Source: an uncultured Prevotellaceae bacterium (GTDB lineage Bacteria; Bacteroidota; Bacteroidia; Bacteroidales; Bacteroidaceae). From it: a DNA stretch of 64,000 bases. Positions 44,576 to 52,083 of the stretch are shown here, piece by piece; the first letter of the stretch is position 1, and each line of letters starts with the position of its first letter. The stretch is from NCBI GenBank assembly GCA_902800495.1, contig CADCET010000005.1:62001-126000 (forward strand), given 5' to 3'. The translations under genes and the position numbers were made by a program. The notes under the pieces are model-generated. The model ran no database searches. It was not told the DNA's origin and saw only the letters and a list, made by a program, of their open reading frames with translations.

Positions 44576-45640
44576 ATGGGACAGTGTAGGTATTGTGGTG
44601 AGGATGCAGGGTTCTTCTCGCATGTGCATAAGGAGTGCGAGGAGAAGCATAATCAGGGGCTGAAGGCTCTTGAAGATGGGGTGCGCAGGTATCTCAAGGA
44701 TGCAGTCAAGGTGAATGAATTGAGGCAGCTCATTGCAAAAGTGAAGCAGGATAGCTTTGTGGAAGATGCAGATATTGCTGTGTCGTCGGCCAAGTGTATC
44801 GATGAATATACAGAGAGCTGTCGTTGGCCTTTCCATTCGCATCAGCTGGATCTCATTAGGGATTATCTGCAGGTTGTTGGTGTACCCTATCAGAGTGTCA
44901 ATGTAAATGGCTCACTCGACAAACTCTGTCAGAAGATGGTTAGGGGATTCCTGGCAGAATACTTCACAGGACAGAAGCCTCTACAGCGGGTGTTGCAGAT
45001 ATGCAGGCAGATAACAAGCGTTCTGCCGTTATCGAGCATGATGATGCAGGAAACATACAACTACATGCTGAATCAGGCAGTAGACAACTATATGAAAGAC
45101 GGACTGCTGACGGACGATGAACAGCAAAGGATAGATGAGTATGTGCGTGCATTAGGACTGACTGCACCTGCCGCTATACAACAGACCAAGATGCTGAAAC
45201 AATTGCAGCAGGGCATTACGCCACAGACCAACTTCCATGCGCCGATTTTGTTAGGGAAGGATGAAGTGGTGCTCTGGTGCTATGATGGCGTGACGATGTG
45301 GCAGGAGAAGGTGAAACGTGAAATGGTTGGCAGTCATAGCGGCTTCTCGTTCAGAGTAATGAAGGGGGTTACCTATCGTACTGGTGGCTTCAAGGGCCAT
45401 CCTGTGGAAAGCAGCTATATGGACAATGCCGGCACTGGCAGTTTGTATATCACCAATAGGCACATTATCTTCCACTCGTCACTGCGGAGTACGAAGATTC
45501 CATATAAAAAGATTATCGGACTGAATCCATATCAAGACGGCATGGGTGTACAGCAGGATGGTGCCAATGCCAAACGGCTGGTGTTCCAAGGCTTTGACTG
45601 CTCGTTTGTGCTGAACATCATGTCGTTTATCTCCGTTTGA
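44576..45640 (+). CDS. Zinc-ribbon protein with PH/GRAM-like C-terminus
   Basis: The 354-residue protein starts MGQCRYCGEDAG at ATG 44576 (a TTG lies one codon before). C4, C7, H19 and C21 could bind zinc. The middle is helical. The last 110 residues (GSLYITNRHIIFHSS, KIPYKKIIGL, FQGFDCSFVLNIMSF) follow the pattern of PH/GRAM-like domains found in short-PH-domain bacterial proteins. Function is unknown. It ends just before the convergent HU-like gene. Confidence 0.6.
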   Translation: MGQCRYCGEDAGFFSHVHKECEEKHNQGLKALEDGVRRYLKDAVKVNELRQLIAKVKQDSFVEDADIAVSSAKCIDEYTESCRWPFHSHQLDLIRDYLQVVGVPYQSVNVNGSLDKLCQKMVRGFLAEYFTGQKPLQRVLQICRQITSVLPLSSMMMQETYNYMLNQAVDNYMKDGLLTDDEQQRIDEYVRALGLTAPAAIQQTKMLKQLQQGITPQTNFHAPILLGKDEVVLWCYDGVTMWQEKVKREMVGSHSGFSFRVMKGVTYRTGGFKGHPVESSYMDNAGTGSLYITNRHIIFHSSLRSTKIPYKKIIGLNPYQDGMGVQQDGANAKRLVFQGFDCSFVLNIMSFISV

Positions 45641-45674
45641 AGAGCAGTATGGTGCAAAAAGTAGAGGGGCAATT

Positions 45675-46061
45675 CTACCCCCTCTCTTTCTCAAACGTCA
45701 TGTCCTGATAGAGTTCGGGCTTGCCCTTCTCGCTCTCTGGCAGGAAGTGGAGACGGACGCCGCGGATGTGCTTATTGGCACGGAATGTTGTGGGGTCGTC
45801 CACCTTGTCGCTCTCTATCTCGAGTTTCATCAGGCCCCAGGTGTCGAGACGCACCTTGTCGCCACGACGCAGGTGCTGGCTGATGACGTTCGACAGACAC
45901 ATCATCACGGCCTCGACGGCACCTTCGGAGATACCTAAGCGCTCGGACACCTCGTCCCTGATATGGCGACTGCCTACTTCGCCGTTGTGTACGGCCTTTG
46001 CCTTGTACTTGCCGAAAGTTTTCAATGTCGGCTTGGTTTCTTTGACTATTATGTATTTCAT
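45675..46061 (-). CDS. HU-family DNA-binding protein
   Basis: The 128-residue protein has the HU/IHF core (GSRHIRDEVSERLGISEGAVEAVM, HLRRGDKVRLDTWGLMKLEI) with an extended tail, a form typical of Bacteroidetes. It binds and bends DNA as a dimer. HU-like genes often sit beside VirE/VapE genes in Bacteroides. Here it follows the VapE-like gene on the same strand, with the left 84-bp inverted repeat arm between them. No promoter box is visible, so read-through from vapE is possible. Confidence 0.85.
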   Translation of the reverse strand: MKYIIVKETKPTLKTFGKYKAKAVHNGEVGSRHIRDEVSERLGISEGAVEAVMMCLSNVISQHLRRGDKVRLDTWGLMKLEIESDKVDDPTTFRANKHIRGVRLHFLPESEKGKPELYQDMTFEKERG

Positions 46062-46081
46062 ATACTAAGAATTTTGCGTTT

Positions 46082-46165
46082 AAGGGTGTCAGGGTGACAG
46101 AACGCCGATGTACAGGGCGTCTGCACCCTTTTTTGAGGGTGACAAGGGTGACAGGAGGGTGTCAG
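46082..46165. repeat. Left arm of the 84-bp inverted repeat around the VapE-like gene
   Basis: This arm pairs with 48509-48592 at 82 of 84 positions. It holds five octamers GGGTGACA or GGGTGTCA (46084, 46092, 46137, 46146, 46157), which resemble iterons. The TGA stop of the VapE-like gene (46162-46164) lies in its inner end. Confidence 0.95.
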
Positions 46166-48267
46166 CTTTTCAGAGCCACGAAATAGCAGCGACGCTTCTC
46201 GCCCTTACCTTTCCGGAAGCCCTTGCGATGGAGGTAACTGCCTAAGAGTGTGGCATTTGACTGCGTGACCACGTTCGTCTTCTTCGCGTCCTTGATATAG
46301 GTGAGGATTTCCGTAGGACTTAACAGCAGCGGTTGATCACCCCCCTGGGGTATACGGAACAGGTCTTCAAACAAGGCAACCACGTTTGGCGTCTCGTAGT
46401 AGTCGGCATTCTGCGCCACTATCAGCTGTTCGCGCTCACCCGTGAAGGCATACTCCTCGCCCTGCTCTATCTCCTCGACGATCTGGGCATAGAGCTGGCG
46501 GTAGTCGATGGCCTTGTCGCCCTGCGTGTCGGTATCAATCACGCCGTTCACCTCGACCACCATATAGCGGCGGCTGCCGCTCTCGTCCTTCAGCGGGACG
46601 AGCGAGTTGGTGGTGGCACAGAAGGCGGCGTAGCGCTGGTTCTGCTCGAAGGTCGTCGAGTAGAGCTTCCGCTCCTTCACGTCGGTGCGCTGGATGAGGT
46701 GCTTCAGGAAGGCCGTCTGCGCCTTCGACACCTGGTCGTACTCATCGATGTTGATAAGCAGGAAACGGCTCAGCGCCCGCAACGCCTCCTTGCGGTTGGC
46801 AAAATCGATGCGGTCGATGTAGAATGGCATCAGCTCACGGGGCAGTAGCATCCGCATGAAGGTCGATTTCCGCGTGCCCTGACCGCCAACGAGCATCAGC
46901 ACCATCTGGGCGCCGTACATCGCATCGCGCCCCGCCCGCCACTGGCTCACCATCGCGCGCATCCATATCTTGAAGTTGTCGCGCCAGCCCGGTGTCTGCG
47001 TCCTGACGCGGTCAGCCAGTTCGCCGAGGCGGTCGCGGCCGTCCCAAGCAGGCAGGCCGTCGAGCCACTCGCGCACAGGGTCGTAAGTGTTGGTATGCTC
47101 AGAGACGAGCACGCGCTCCAGGTCCTTCGGCCACACCTTGATGCCCTCCTCGATGGCCGCGTTGTTGATGTCGTTGCGCGCCTCCTCGGTCAGCGGCTTC
47201 CACCACAGCGCATAGCGGTGCTTCTCCTGATACTCCAGGTCGCCCGTCACGCTGTTGCGGCGGAACATATAGCGGCGACGCAGGAATTCCTCCAACAACT
47301 GCTGGTGCATCAGCGAACGCTCCACAGGGTTCTTGCGCCCCAAGGGGTGCTTCTCGTAGGCCGCATTGAACGCCGAGCGCACCAGAACGTCTTTCTTGAA
47401 GAACAGCCCCATCGCGATGGTGTCCTTGATGGCCAGTTCCTTGTCGACACCTGCCTTGCGGCACTCCGCGGCTAACGTCATCAGGTACTCGTCCTCGTCC
47501 TTCTCCTTGCCGTTGGCCAGTTCGCGACAGATGAAGTTGAACTTCGTGGCATCCATCTCGCGGCGCGTGTAGCCTGGCAACACCTCCGTGTCGAGCTGTA
47601 CATCCACCGGTTTCCCGACCATCTGCGCCGACTCGTCTGTCAGCGGCTCCGTGGGCTGTGCCATCTCTATCGGCTTGGCCTCCGGGTGGTAATACACCTG
47701 CTCGTCGTAGGAGATGCGGAACGACTCCGAGCCGTCGTGTGCCACCTCAACAGGCTTGAACCCCGTCGATGCCAGCGCAAACTCCGCCGCCCGCTTATAC
47801 GCATACTGCTGAAACAGTGTGGCCTGCGATGCCCCCGCAGGCAGTCCGCCTCCCTGTTCCCCCGCAGGCAACGCTCCTCCCGTCAGCCTATAGGCCACAA
47901 TCACCTCCAGCGACCGCCCCTCGGCCCCGATGAACGACAGCACCGTCTGCTCCCACAGGTTCACCGTCCGTCGTAGCCGCTCTAACGTCTCGACGCCCTC
48001 GTTAACCAGGAACGACAGCAGCACCAGTCCCGTGTACTGCCCCTGAGCCCCCTTGGCAGGCATCACCCGCGGCAGTTCGTCTGCCACCATCGGCCCGCTG
48101 GTCATGCCGCCCTCCGTCGGAATCTCCCTGAGACCCCTCGCGGCCTCCACGCGAGCACGATATTTACCATTCTTCGTCCACTCGGCTATCTGGCTGAGTG
48201 TCACGCACTTCTCTTTCCACTCACGGCGGTAGAGATAACTCATCAATACTTTGTCTATGTCTTTCAT
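46162..48267 (-). CDS. VapE/VirE-like primase-helicase-type protein
   Basis: The 701-residue protein starts MKDIDKVLMSYL (a longer frame reaches 48288). The N-terminal half resembles the VirE_N/BT4734 region of Bacteroidetes. The C-terminal half is a VapE-type superfamily 3-like P-loop domain with LVGGQGTRKSTFMRM (about residue 455), INIDEYDQ (Walker B) and FCATTN (sensor). VapE proteins occur in phage satellites and islands and likely help replicate or transfer them. The gene is GC-rich like the chromosome. It lies wholly between two 84-bp inverted repeats, and no integrase or transposase is present. Confidence 0.83.
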   Translation of the reverse strand: MKDIDKVLMSYLYRREWKEKCVTLSQIAEWTKNGKYRARVEAARGLREIPTEGGMTSGPMVADELPRVMPAKGAQGQYTGLVLLSFLVNEGVETLERLRRTVNLWEQTVLSFIGAEGRSLEVIVAYRLTGGALPAGEQGGGLPAGASQATLFQQYAYKRAAEFALASTGFKPVEVAHDGSESFRISYDEQVYYHPEAKPIEMAQPTEPLTDESAQMVGKPVDVQLDTEVLPGYTRREMDATKFNFICRELANGKEKDEDEYLMTLAAECRKAGVDKELAIKDTIAMGLFFKKDVLVRSAFNAAYEKHPLGRKNPVERSLMHQQLLEEFLRRRYMFRRNSVTGDLEYQEKHRYALWWKPLTEEARNDINNAAIEEGIKVWPKDLERVLVSEHTNTYDPVREWLDGLPAWDGRDRLGELADRVRTQTPGWRDNFKIWMRAMVSQWRAGRDAMYGAQMVLMLVGGQGTRKSTFMRMLLPRELMPFYIDRIDFANRKEALRALSRFLLINIDEYDQVSKAQTAFLKHLIQRTDVKERKLYSTTFEQNQRYAAFCATTNSLVPLKDESGSRRYMVVEVNGVIDTDTQGDKAIDYRQLYAQIVEEIEQGEEYAFTGEREQLIVAQNADYYETPNVVALFEDLFRIPQGGDQPLLLSPTEILTYIKDAKKTNVVTQSNATLLGSYLHRKGFRKGKGEKRRCYFVALKS

Positions 48268-48325
48268 ACGTCTAAACTTGGTTAGCAATACCTTCTTAAT
48301 AGCAAAAACCGTGCCATACCCAACC

Positions 48326-48408
48326 GAATTCTCTCGAGAATTCAGCGCTAAACCGCCGCCTCACCACTGGTTTGCAACCGGCAAACCTCCAAATTCTCTC
48401 GAGAATTC
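48326..48408. repeat. Palindrome cluster upstream of the VapE-like gene
   Basis: Two copies of AATTCTCTCGAGAATTC (48327-48343 and 48392-48408; 8-bp arms around TC) flank GGTTTGCaaccgGCAAACC (48369-48387). They sit in the 240-base leader between the VapE start and the right arm. No TAnnTTTGC box is seen, so these may be operators or part of an origin. Confidence 0.7.
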
Positions 48409-48508
48409 AACAACGAATAGCCGCCTTTCATTCTCCAGACGCCACCTCTTACTAGGGTTTAGACGGCTCAAAACCACGACTGACGGCCACAAAAACCGAA
48501 CTGCCAAC

Positions 48509-48592
48509 CTGTCACCCTCCTGTCACCCTTGTCACCCTCAAAAAAGGGTGCAGACGCCCTGTACATCGGCGTTCTGTCACCCTGTCACCCTT
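48509..48592. repeat. Right arm of the 84-bp inverted repeat around the VapE-like gene
   Basis: This is the inverted copy of 46082-46165, with two differences that both swap GGGTGACA and GGGTGTCA forms. The complete bracketed segment is 46082-48592, about 2.5 kb. Confidence 0.95.
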
Positions 48593-48645
48593 TTTGTTGA
48601 AAATCACATGTACTTATTGTAATGACAACAAAAGTAAAATTACGC

Positions 48646-48694
48646 CTATACTCTGCGGAATCATTAAAATTTGGGCACATTCCGCAGAGTATAG
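48646..48694. repeat. 16-bp perfect inverted repeat
   Basis: CTATACTCTGCGGAAT (48646-48661) pairs with 48679-48694 around a 17-nt loop. It lies between the right arm and the argS terminator. It could be a terminator for an outward transcript or a recombination site. Confidence 0.7.
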
Positions 48695-48719
48695 ATACTT
48701 TTTTTTATCTTTCCTATAT

Positions 48720-48756
48720 AAAAAGAGGATGTGTCACGCTGACACACCCTCTTTTT
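48720..48756. terminator. Terminator of argS
   Basis: AAAAAGAGG and TGTGTCA pair with TGACACA and CCTCTTTTT around a 3-nt loop, with one mismatch. The A/T ends make it work in both directions. It begins 20 bases after the argS stop. Confidence 0.8.
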
Positions 48757-48775
48757 GTATTTGTATGAATCAAAA

Positions 48776-50662
48776 TTACATGCGCTCGGGAACTTCGATG
48801 CCTAAGAGGGCCATACCGCTCTTGATGATCTTGGCAACGTTCTTGGCCAGCATGAGGCGGACGGCACGCTTGTCGGTGTCGGGCTCGTTGAGAATCGAGT
48901 AGTCGTGGTAGAACTGGTTGAAGACCTTCGTCAGCTCGTAGCAGTAGTTGGCGATGCCCGAGGGACTGTAGTCCTTGCCGGCCTGCTCGACGGCGGCGCC
49001 GAACTCGTTCATCTTCTGAATCAATTCTATTTCCTTTTCACTAAGTGAAGAGTGAAGAGTGAAGAGTGAAGAATCAGGCTGCGCGTTATTTGAAGGTGAA
49101 GGTATGGCGGTAGCAAATTCTTCACTCTTCACTCTTAACTCTTCACTTTTCCGCAGGATAGAGCGGATGCGGGCGTAGGTGTACTGGATGAAGGGACCCG
49201 TGTTGCCGTTGAAGTCGATGGACTCCTCGGGGTTGAAGAGCATGTTCTTACGCGCGTCTACCTTTAATATAAAGTACTTCAGGGCGCCCATGCCGACGAT
49301 GCGGGCAATCTCGCGACGCTCCTCTTCGGTCATATCGTCGAACTTGCCCAATTCCATCGAGGTTTTGTAGGCGTCTTCAACCATCAGTGCCATCAGGTCG
49401 TCAGCATCGACGACCGTTCCCTCGCGGCTCTTCATCTTGCCGTTGGGCAGTTCCACCATGCCGTATGAGAAGTGGACGAGCTCCTTGCCCCACTTGAAAC
49501 CGAGGCGGTCGAGCAGGATAGAGAGCACCTGGAAGTGGTAGTTCTGCTCGTTACCTACGACGTAGATCATCTTATCGATGGGGTAGTCCTTGAAGCGCAT
49601 CTCGGCGGTGCCGATGTCCTGCGTCATGTAGACGGAGGTGCCGTCGGAACGCAGCAGCAGTTTCTGGTCGAGGCCCTCGTTGGTGAGGTCGGCCCATACG
49701 GAGCCGTCGTCGTGGCGCTCGAAGAGACCCTTGGCGAGTCCTTCCTCTACCTTAGCCTTACCCTTGAGATAGGTCTGTGATTCGTAATATATCTTGTCGA
49801 ACGAGACGCCCATCTTCTTGTAGGTCTCGTCGAAGCCGGCATACACCCACGAGTTCATCTTCTCCCACAGGGCGCGCACCTCGGGGTCGTTCTGTTCCCA
49901 TTTCACGAGCATCTCGTGAGCCTCCTTGATGAGCGGTGCCTCGTCCTTGGCCCGCTTGGCAGCCTCGTCAGCCGGCATACCAGCTTCTACTAACTGTGCC
50001 TGAAGCTGTGCCTGCTCCTCACGGTAGTGCTTGTCGAAGGCTACGTAGTAGTCGCCGATGAGGTGGTCGCCCTTCTTGCCGCTCGACTCCGGTGTCTCGT
50101 CGTTGCCCCATTTCTTCCAGGCCAGCATCGACTTGCAGATGTGGATGCCGCGGTCGTTGACGATGTTCGTCTTCACCACGCGGTTGCCGTTGGCCTCCAT
50201 GATCTGAGCTAACGACCAGCCGAGCAGGTTGTTGCGGACGTGGCCGAGGTGGAGGGGCTTGTTGGTGTTGGGCGAGCTATATTCGATCATGACGAGGGGG
50301 GAGACCCCCCTGTCGTCCCCCGAGGGGGACACAATGCCGAAGTGGTCGTCGGCGTCAATGGCCTTGAGTAGTTCCAGCCAGGCGCCGTCGCCGATGCTCA
50401 GGTTCAGGAAGCCTTTCACCACGTTGAACTTGTCGATGGCCGTGCAGTTCTGCACCAGATACTCGCCAATCTCCTGAGCAGTCTGCTCAGGGCTCTTCTT
50501 GGCGGCCTTCACAAACGGGAAGACCACGAGCGTCAGGTTGCCCTCAAACTCGCTGCGCGTTTTCTGCAGCTGCAACATCTTTTCGGTTGCATCCATGCCG
50601 TAGAGCGTCTTCACAGCCTCGCCGGCAGCCTTGCTTATCAATGCTTCGATATTCATATTCAT
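48776..50662 (-). CDS. argS: Arginyl-tRNA synthetase with two repeat-derived inserts
   Basis: ArgRS charges tRNA-Arg. The 628-residue class I enzyme has an N-terminal Add-1 domain, YSSPNTNKPLHLGHVRNN with the HIGH motif near 134, and KMKSREGT in place of KMSK near 408, as usual for this family. Two inserts stand out. VSPSGDDRGVSPL lies just before the HIGH region. A 40-residue stretch near 502-541 (RKSEELRVKSEEF...SSLFTLHSSLSEKE) is a whole family A repeat in the anticodon-binding domain. The start may be ATG 50662 or 50656. Confidence 0.94.
   Translation of the reverse strand: MNMNIEALISKAAGEAVKTLYGMDATEKMLQLQKTRSEFEGNLTLVVFPFVKAAKKSPEQTAQEIGEYLVQNCTAIDKFNVVKGFLNLSIGDGAWLELLKAIDADDHFGIVSPSGDDRGVSPLVMIEYSSPNTNKPLHLGHVRNNLLGWSLAQIMEANGNRVVKTNIVNDRGIHICKSMLAWKKWGNDETPESSGKKGDHLIGDYYVAFDKHYREEQAQLQAQLVEAGMPADEAAKRAKDEAPLIKEAHEMLVKWEQNDPEVRALWEKMNSWVYAGFDETYKKMGVSFDKIYYESQTYLKGKAKVEEGLAKGLFERHDDGSVWADLTNEGLDQKLLLRSDGTSVYMTQDIGTAEMRFKDYPIDKMIYVVGNEQNYHFQVLSILLDRLGFKWGKELVHFSYGMVELPNGKMKSREGTVVDADDLMALMVEDAYKTSMELGKFDDMTEEERREIARIVGMGALKYFILKVDARKNMLFNPEESIDFNGNTGPFIQYTYARIRSILRKSEELRVKSEEFATAIPSPSNNAQPDSSLFTLHSSLSEKEIELIQKMNEFGAAVEQAGKDYSPSGIANYCYELTKVFNQFYHDYSILNEPDTDKRAVRLMLAKNVAKIIKSGMALLGIEVPERM
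49044..49149. repeat. Family A element inside argS
   Basis: GTGAAGA units (49044-49075) and the GCGGTAGCAAATTCTTCACTC arm (49107-49149) both lie inside the coding region. On the coding strand one unit reads GAGTTAAGA instead of GAGTGAAGA, which removes the stop codon. Confidence 0.9.
50294..50332. repeat. GC-rich hairpin repeat inside argS
   Basis: GGGGGGAGACCCCCC is followed by GTCCCCCGAGGGGGAC, two adjacent hairpins. In frame they encode the SPSGDDRGVSP insert just ahead of the HIGH motif region. The sequence differs from family B. Confidence 0.7.
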
Positions 50663-50675
50663 TCAGATTTTGGCT

Positions 50676-50684
50676 GCAAAGTTA
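50676..50684 (-). promoter_or_regulatory. -7 box of argS
   Basis: Minus strand TAACTTTGC lies 13 nt before ATG 50662. Confidence 0.6.
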
Positions 50685-50691
50685 CAAAAAA

Positions 50692-50721
50692 AATGAGAAA
50701 TGAGAAATGAGAAATGAGAAA
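50692..50721. repeat. AATGAGA tandem repeat between argS and prmC promoters
   Basis: Four TGAGAAA units separate two divergent -7 boxes and occupy the position where the upstream boxes of both promoters would be. Confidence 0.8.
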
Positions 50722-50728
50722 TTATTGT

Positions 50729-50737
50729 TACCTTTGC
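50729..50737 (+). promoter_or_regulatory. -7 box of prmC-recX-comF
   Basis: TACCTTTGC lies 9 nt before ATG 50747 and excludes the longer frame from 50714. Confidence 0.6.
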
Positions 50738-50746
50738 AGCAAAACT

Positions 50747-51604
50747 ATGACAAATCAGGAATTATGGCGACCGCTGACGGCGGTGTATGACGAACGGGAA
50801 GCGCAGGCCGTTGCCCGGATGGTGTTGGAGGTGCACTTTGGTCTGACGATGGCTGAGGTGCTCTGCGGACAGATGCCTGACGAACGCGAACTGCGACAGA
50901 TTCAGCAGCGACTGTTGGCCGGCGAGCCGGTGCAGTATGTTATTGGCGAAGCAGAGTTTGGTGGGCGACGGTTCTGCGTGGCACCAGGGGTACTGATACC
51001 ACGACCGGAGACGTATGAGCTATGTCAGTGGGTAATAGAGGAGAGAGGAGATAACGAGGTACGAGGTACGAGGTACGAGGTACGAGAAATGTCTCCGAGA
51101 GGGGAGAGGATTCTCGATATAGGTACGGGGAGCGGATGTATAGCCTGCACCCTGGCTGCCGAACTGACTGAGGCTGAGGTGACGGCGTGGGACATCTCCG
51201 AGGAGGCGTTAGCCATCGCCCGCGAGAACGCCAAACGTACCCATGTTCACGTGTCGTTTGAACTGGTGGATGTGCTCCACTCGCCAACAATCTCCCGTTA
51301 CGACCTCATCGTCAGTAATCCACCGTATATCTGCCAGCAAGAGGCAGAGGCAATGGAGCGCCACGTGCTCGACCACGAGCCACACCTGGCCCTCTTCGTG
51401 CCAGATGACGACCCGCTGCTGTTCTACCGCGCCATTGCCCAGTATGGCAGCCACGCGTTGACGCCCGGTGGCAGTCTCTTCTTTGAAATCAATCCTCTCT
51501 ACGCCACCGAGTTGTCAGCCTTGCTCAGTGCGATGTCGTATCACGATATCGAAATAAGGAACGACCAATTCGACAAACCACGAATGATAAAAGCCACACG
51601 ATGA
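50747..51604 (+). CDS. prmC: Release factor glutamine methyltransferase
   Basis: PrmC methylates the GGQ glutamine of peptide release factors. The 285-residue protein starts MTNQELWRPL and has the helical N-terminal domain, SAM motif ILDIGTGSGCIA (about 122-133) and catalytic SNPPYI (about 189). Between the two domains an insert near 103-118 (NEVRGTRYEVRE) is encoded by an 8-nt repeat, where relatives have a short linker. The stop overlaps recX by 4 bases. Confidence 0.94.
   Translation: MTNQELWRPLTAVYDEREAQAVARMVLEVHFGLTMAEVLCGQMPDERELRQIQQRLLAGEPVQYVIGEAEFGGRRFCVAPGVLIPRPETYELCQWVIEERGDNEVRGTRYEVREMSPRGERILDIGTGSGCIACTLAAELTEAEVTAWDISEEALAIARENAKRTHVHVSFELVDVLHSPTISRYDLIVSNPPYICQQEAEAMERHVLDHEPHLALFVPDDDPLLFYRAIAQYGSHALTPGGSLFFEINPLYATELSALLSAMSYHDIEIRNDQFDKPRMIKATR
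51055..51086 (+). repeat. Family D 8-nt repeat inside prmC
   Basis: Four GAGGTACG units encode EVRGTRYEVR. The unit is open in all three frames on this strand, with an 8-residue peptide period. Confidence 0.88.
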
Positions 51605-52083
51605 AAGAAGTAACCGAACAAGGAGCCTACCTGCAATTAGCACAGCTTTGTGCCCGGAGCGAGCACTGCCAGCACGACCTGACGGAGAAGATGCGGCGGT
51701 GGGGTATGACAGACGAGGCTCAGGCCCGCGTCATGCAGCGCCTCGTCAGTGAGCGCTATGTCGACGACGAGCGTTACGCCCGCGCCTTTGTCAAGGACAA
51801 GATTCTCTATAACAAATGGGGACGGCGTAAGGTGGAACAGGCGCTGTGGACGAAGCGCATCAGCGACGATATCCGCACAGCGGTGCTCGCTGAGGTTGAC
51901 GACGAACAATACCTCAGCGTACTCCGCCCGTTGCTCAAGCAGAAGCGACGCAGCATCAAGGCTGCCAGCGACTATGAACTGAATCAGAAGTTAGTGAAGT
52001 TTGCTTTGGGGCGTGGCTTTACCTATGACATCATCCGTCAGTGTATCGACGGCGATGTTGACGAAGTGTATGAAGAAGATTAG
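51601..52083 (+). CDS. recX: RecX-family regulatory protein
   Basis: The 160-residue all-helical protein has the RecX pattern of three-helix repeats: RSEHCQHDLTEKMRRWGM, LVSERYVDDERYARAFVKDK and KWGRRKVEQAL. RecX binds RecA filaments and limits their activity. It is translated in overlap with prmC (ATGA) and overlaps comF by 14 bases. Confidence 0.9.
   Translation: MKEVTEQGAYLQLAQLCARSEHCQHDLTEKMRRWGMTDEAQARVMQRLVSERYVDDERYARAFVKDKILYNKWGRRKVEQALWTKRISDDIRTAVLAEVDDEQYLSVLRPLLKQKRRSIKAASDYELNQKLVKFALGRGFTYDIIRQCIDGDVDEVYEED

Noticed and set aside
46082..48592. Insertion sequence with terminal repeats
   Set aside because: The inverted repeats are there, but the only gene inside is VapE-like, with no transposase motifs. 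The element is reported as a finding and not called an IS.
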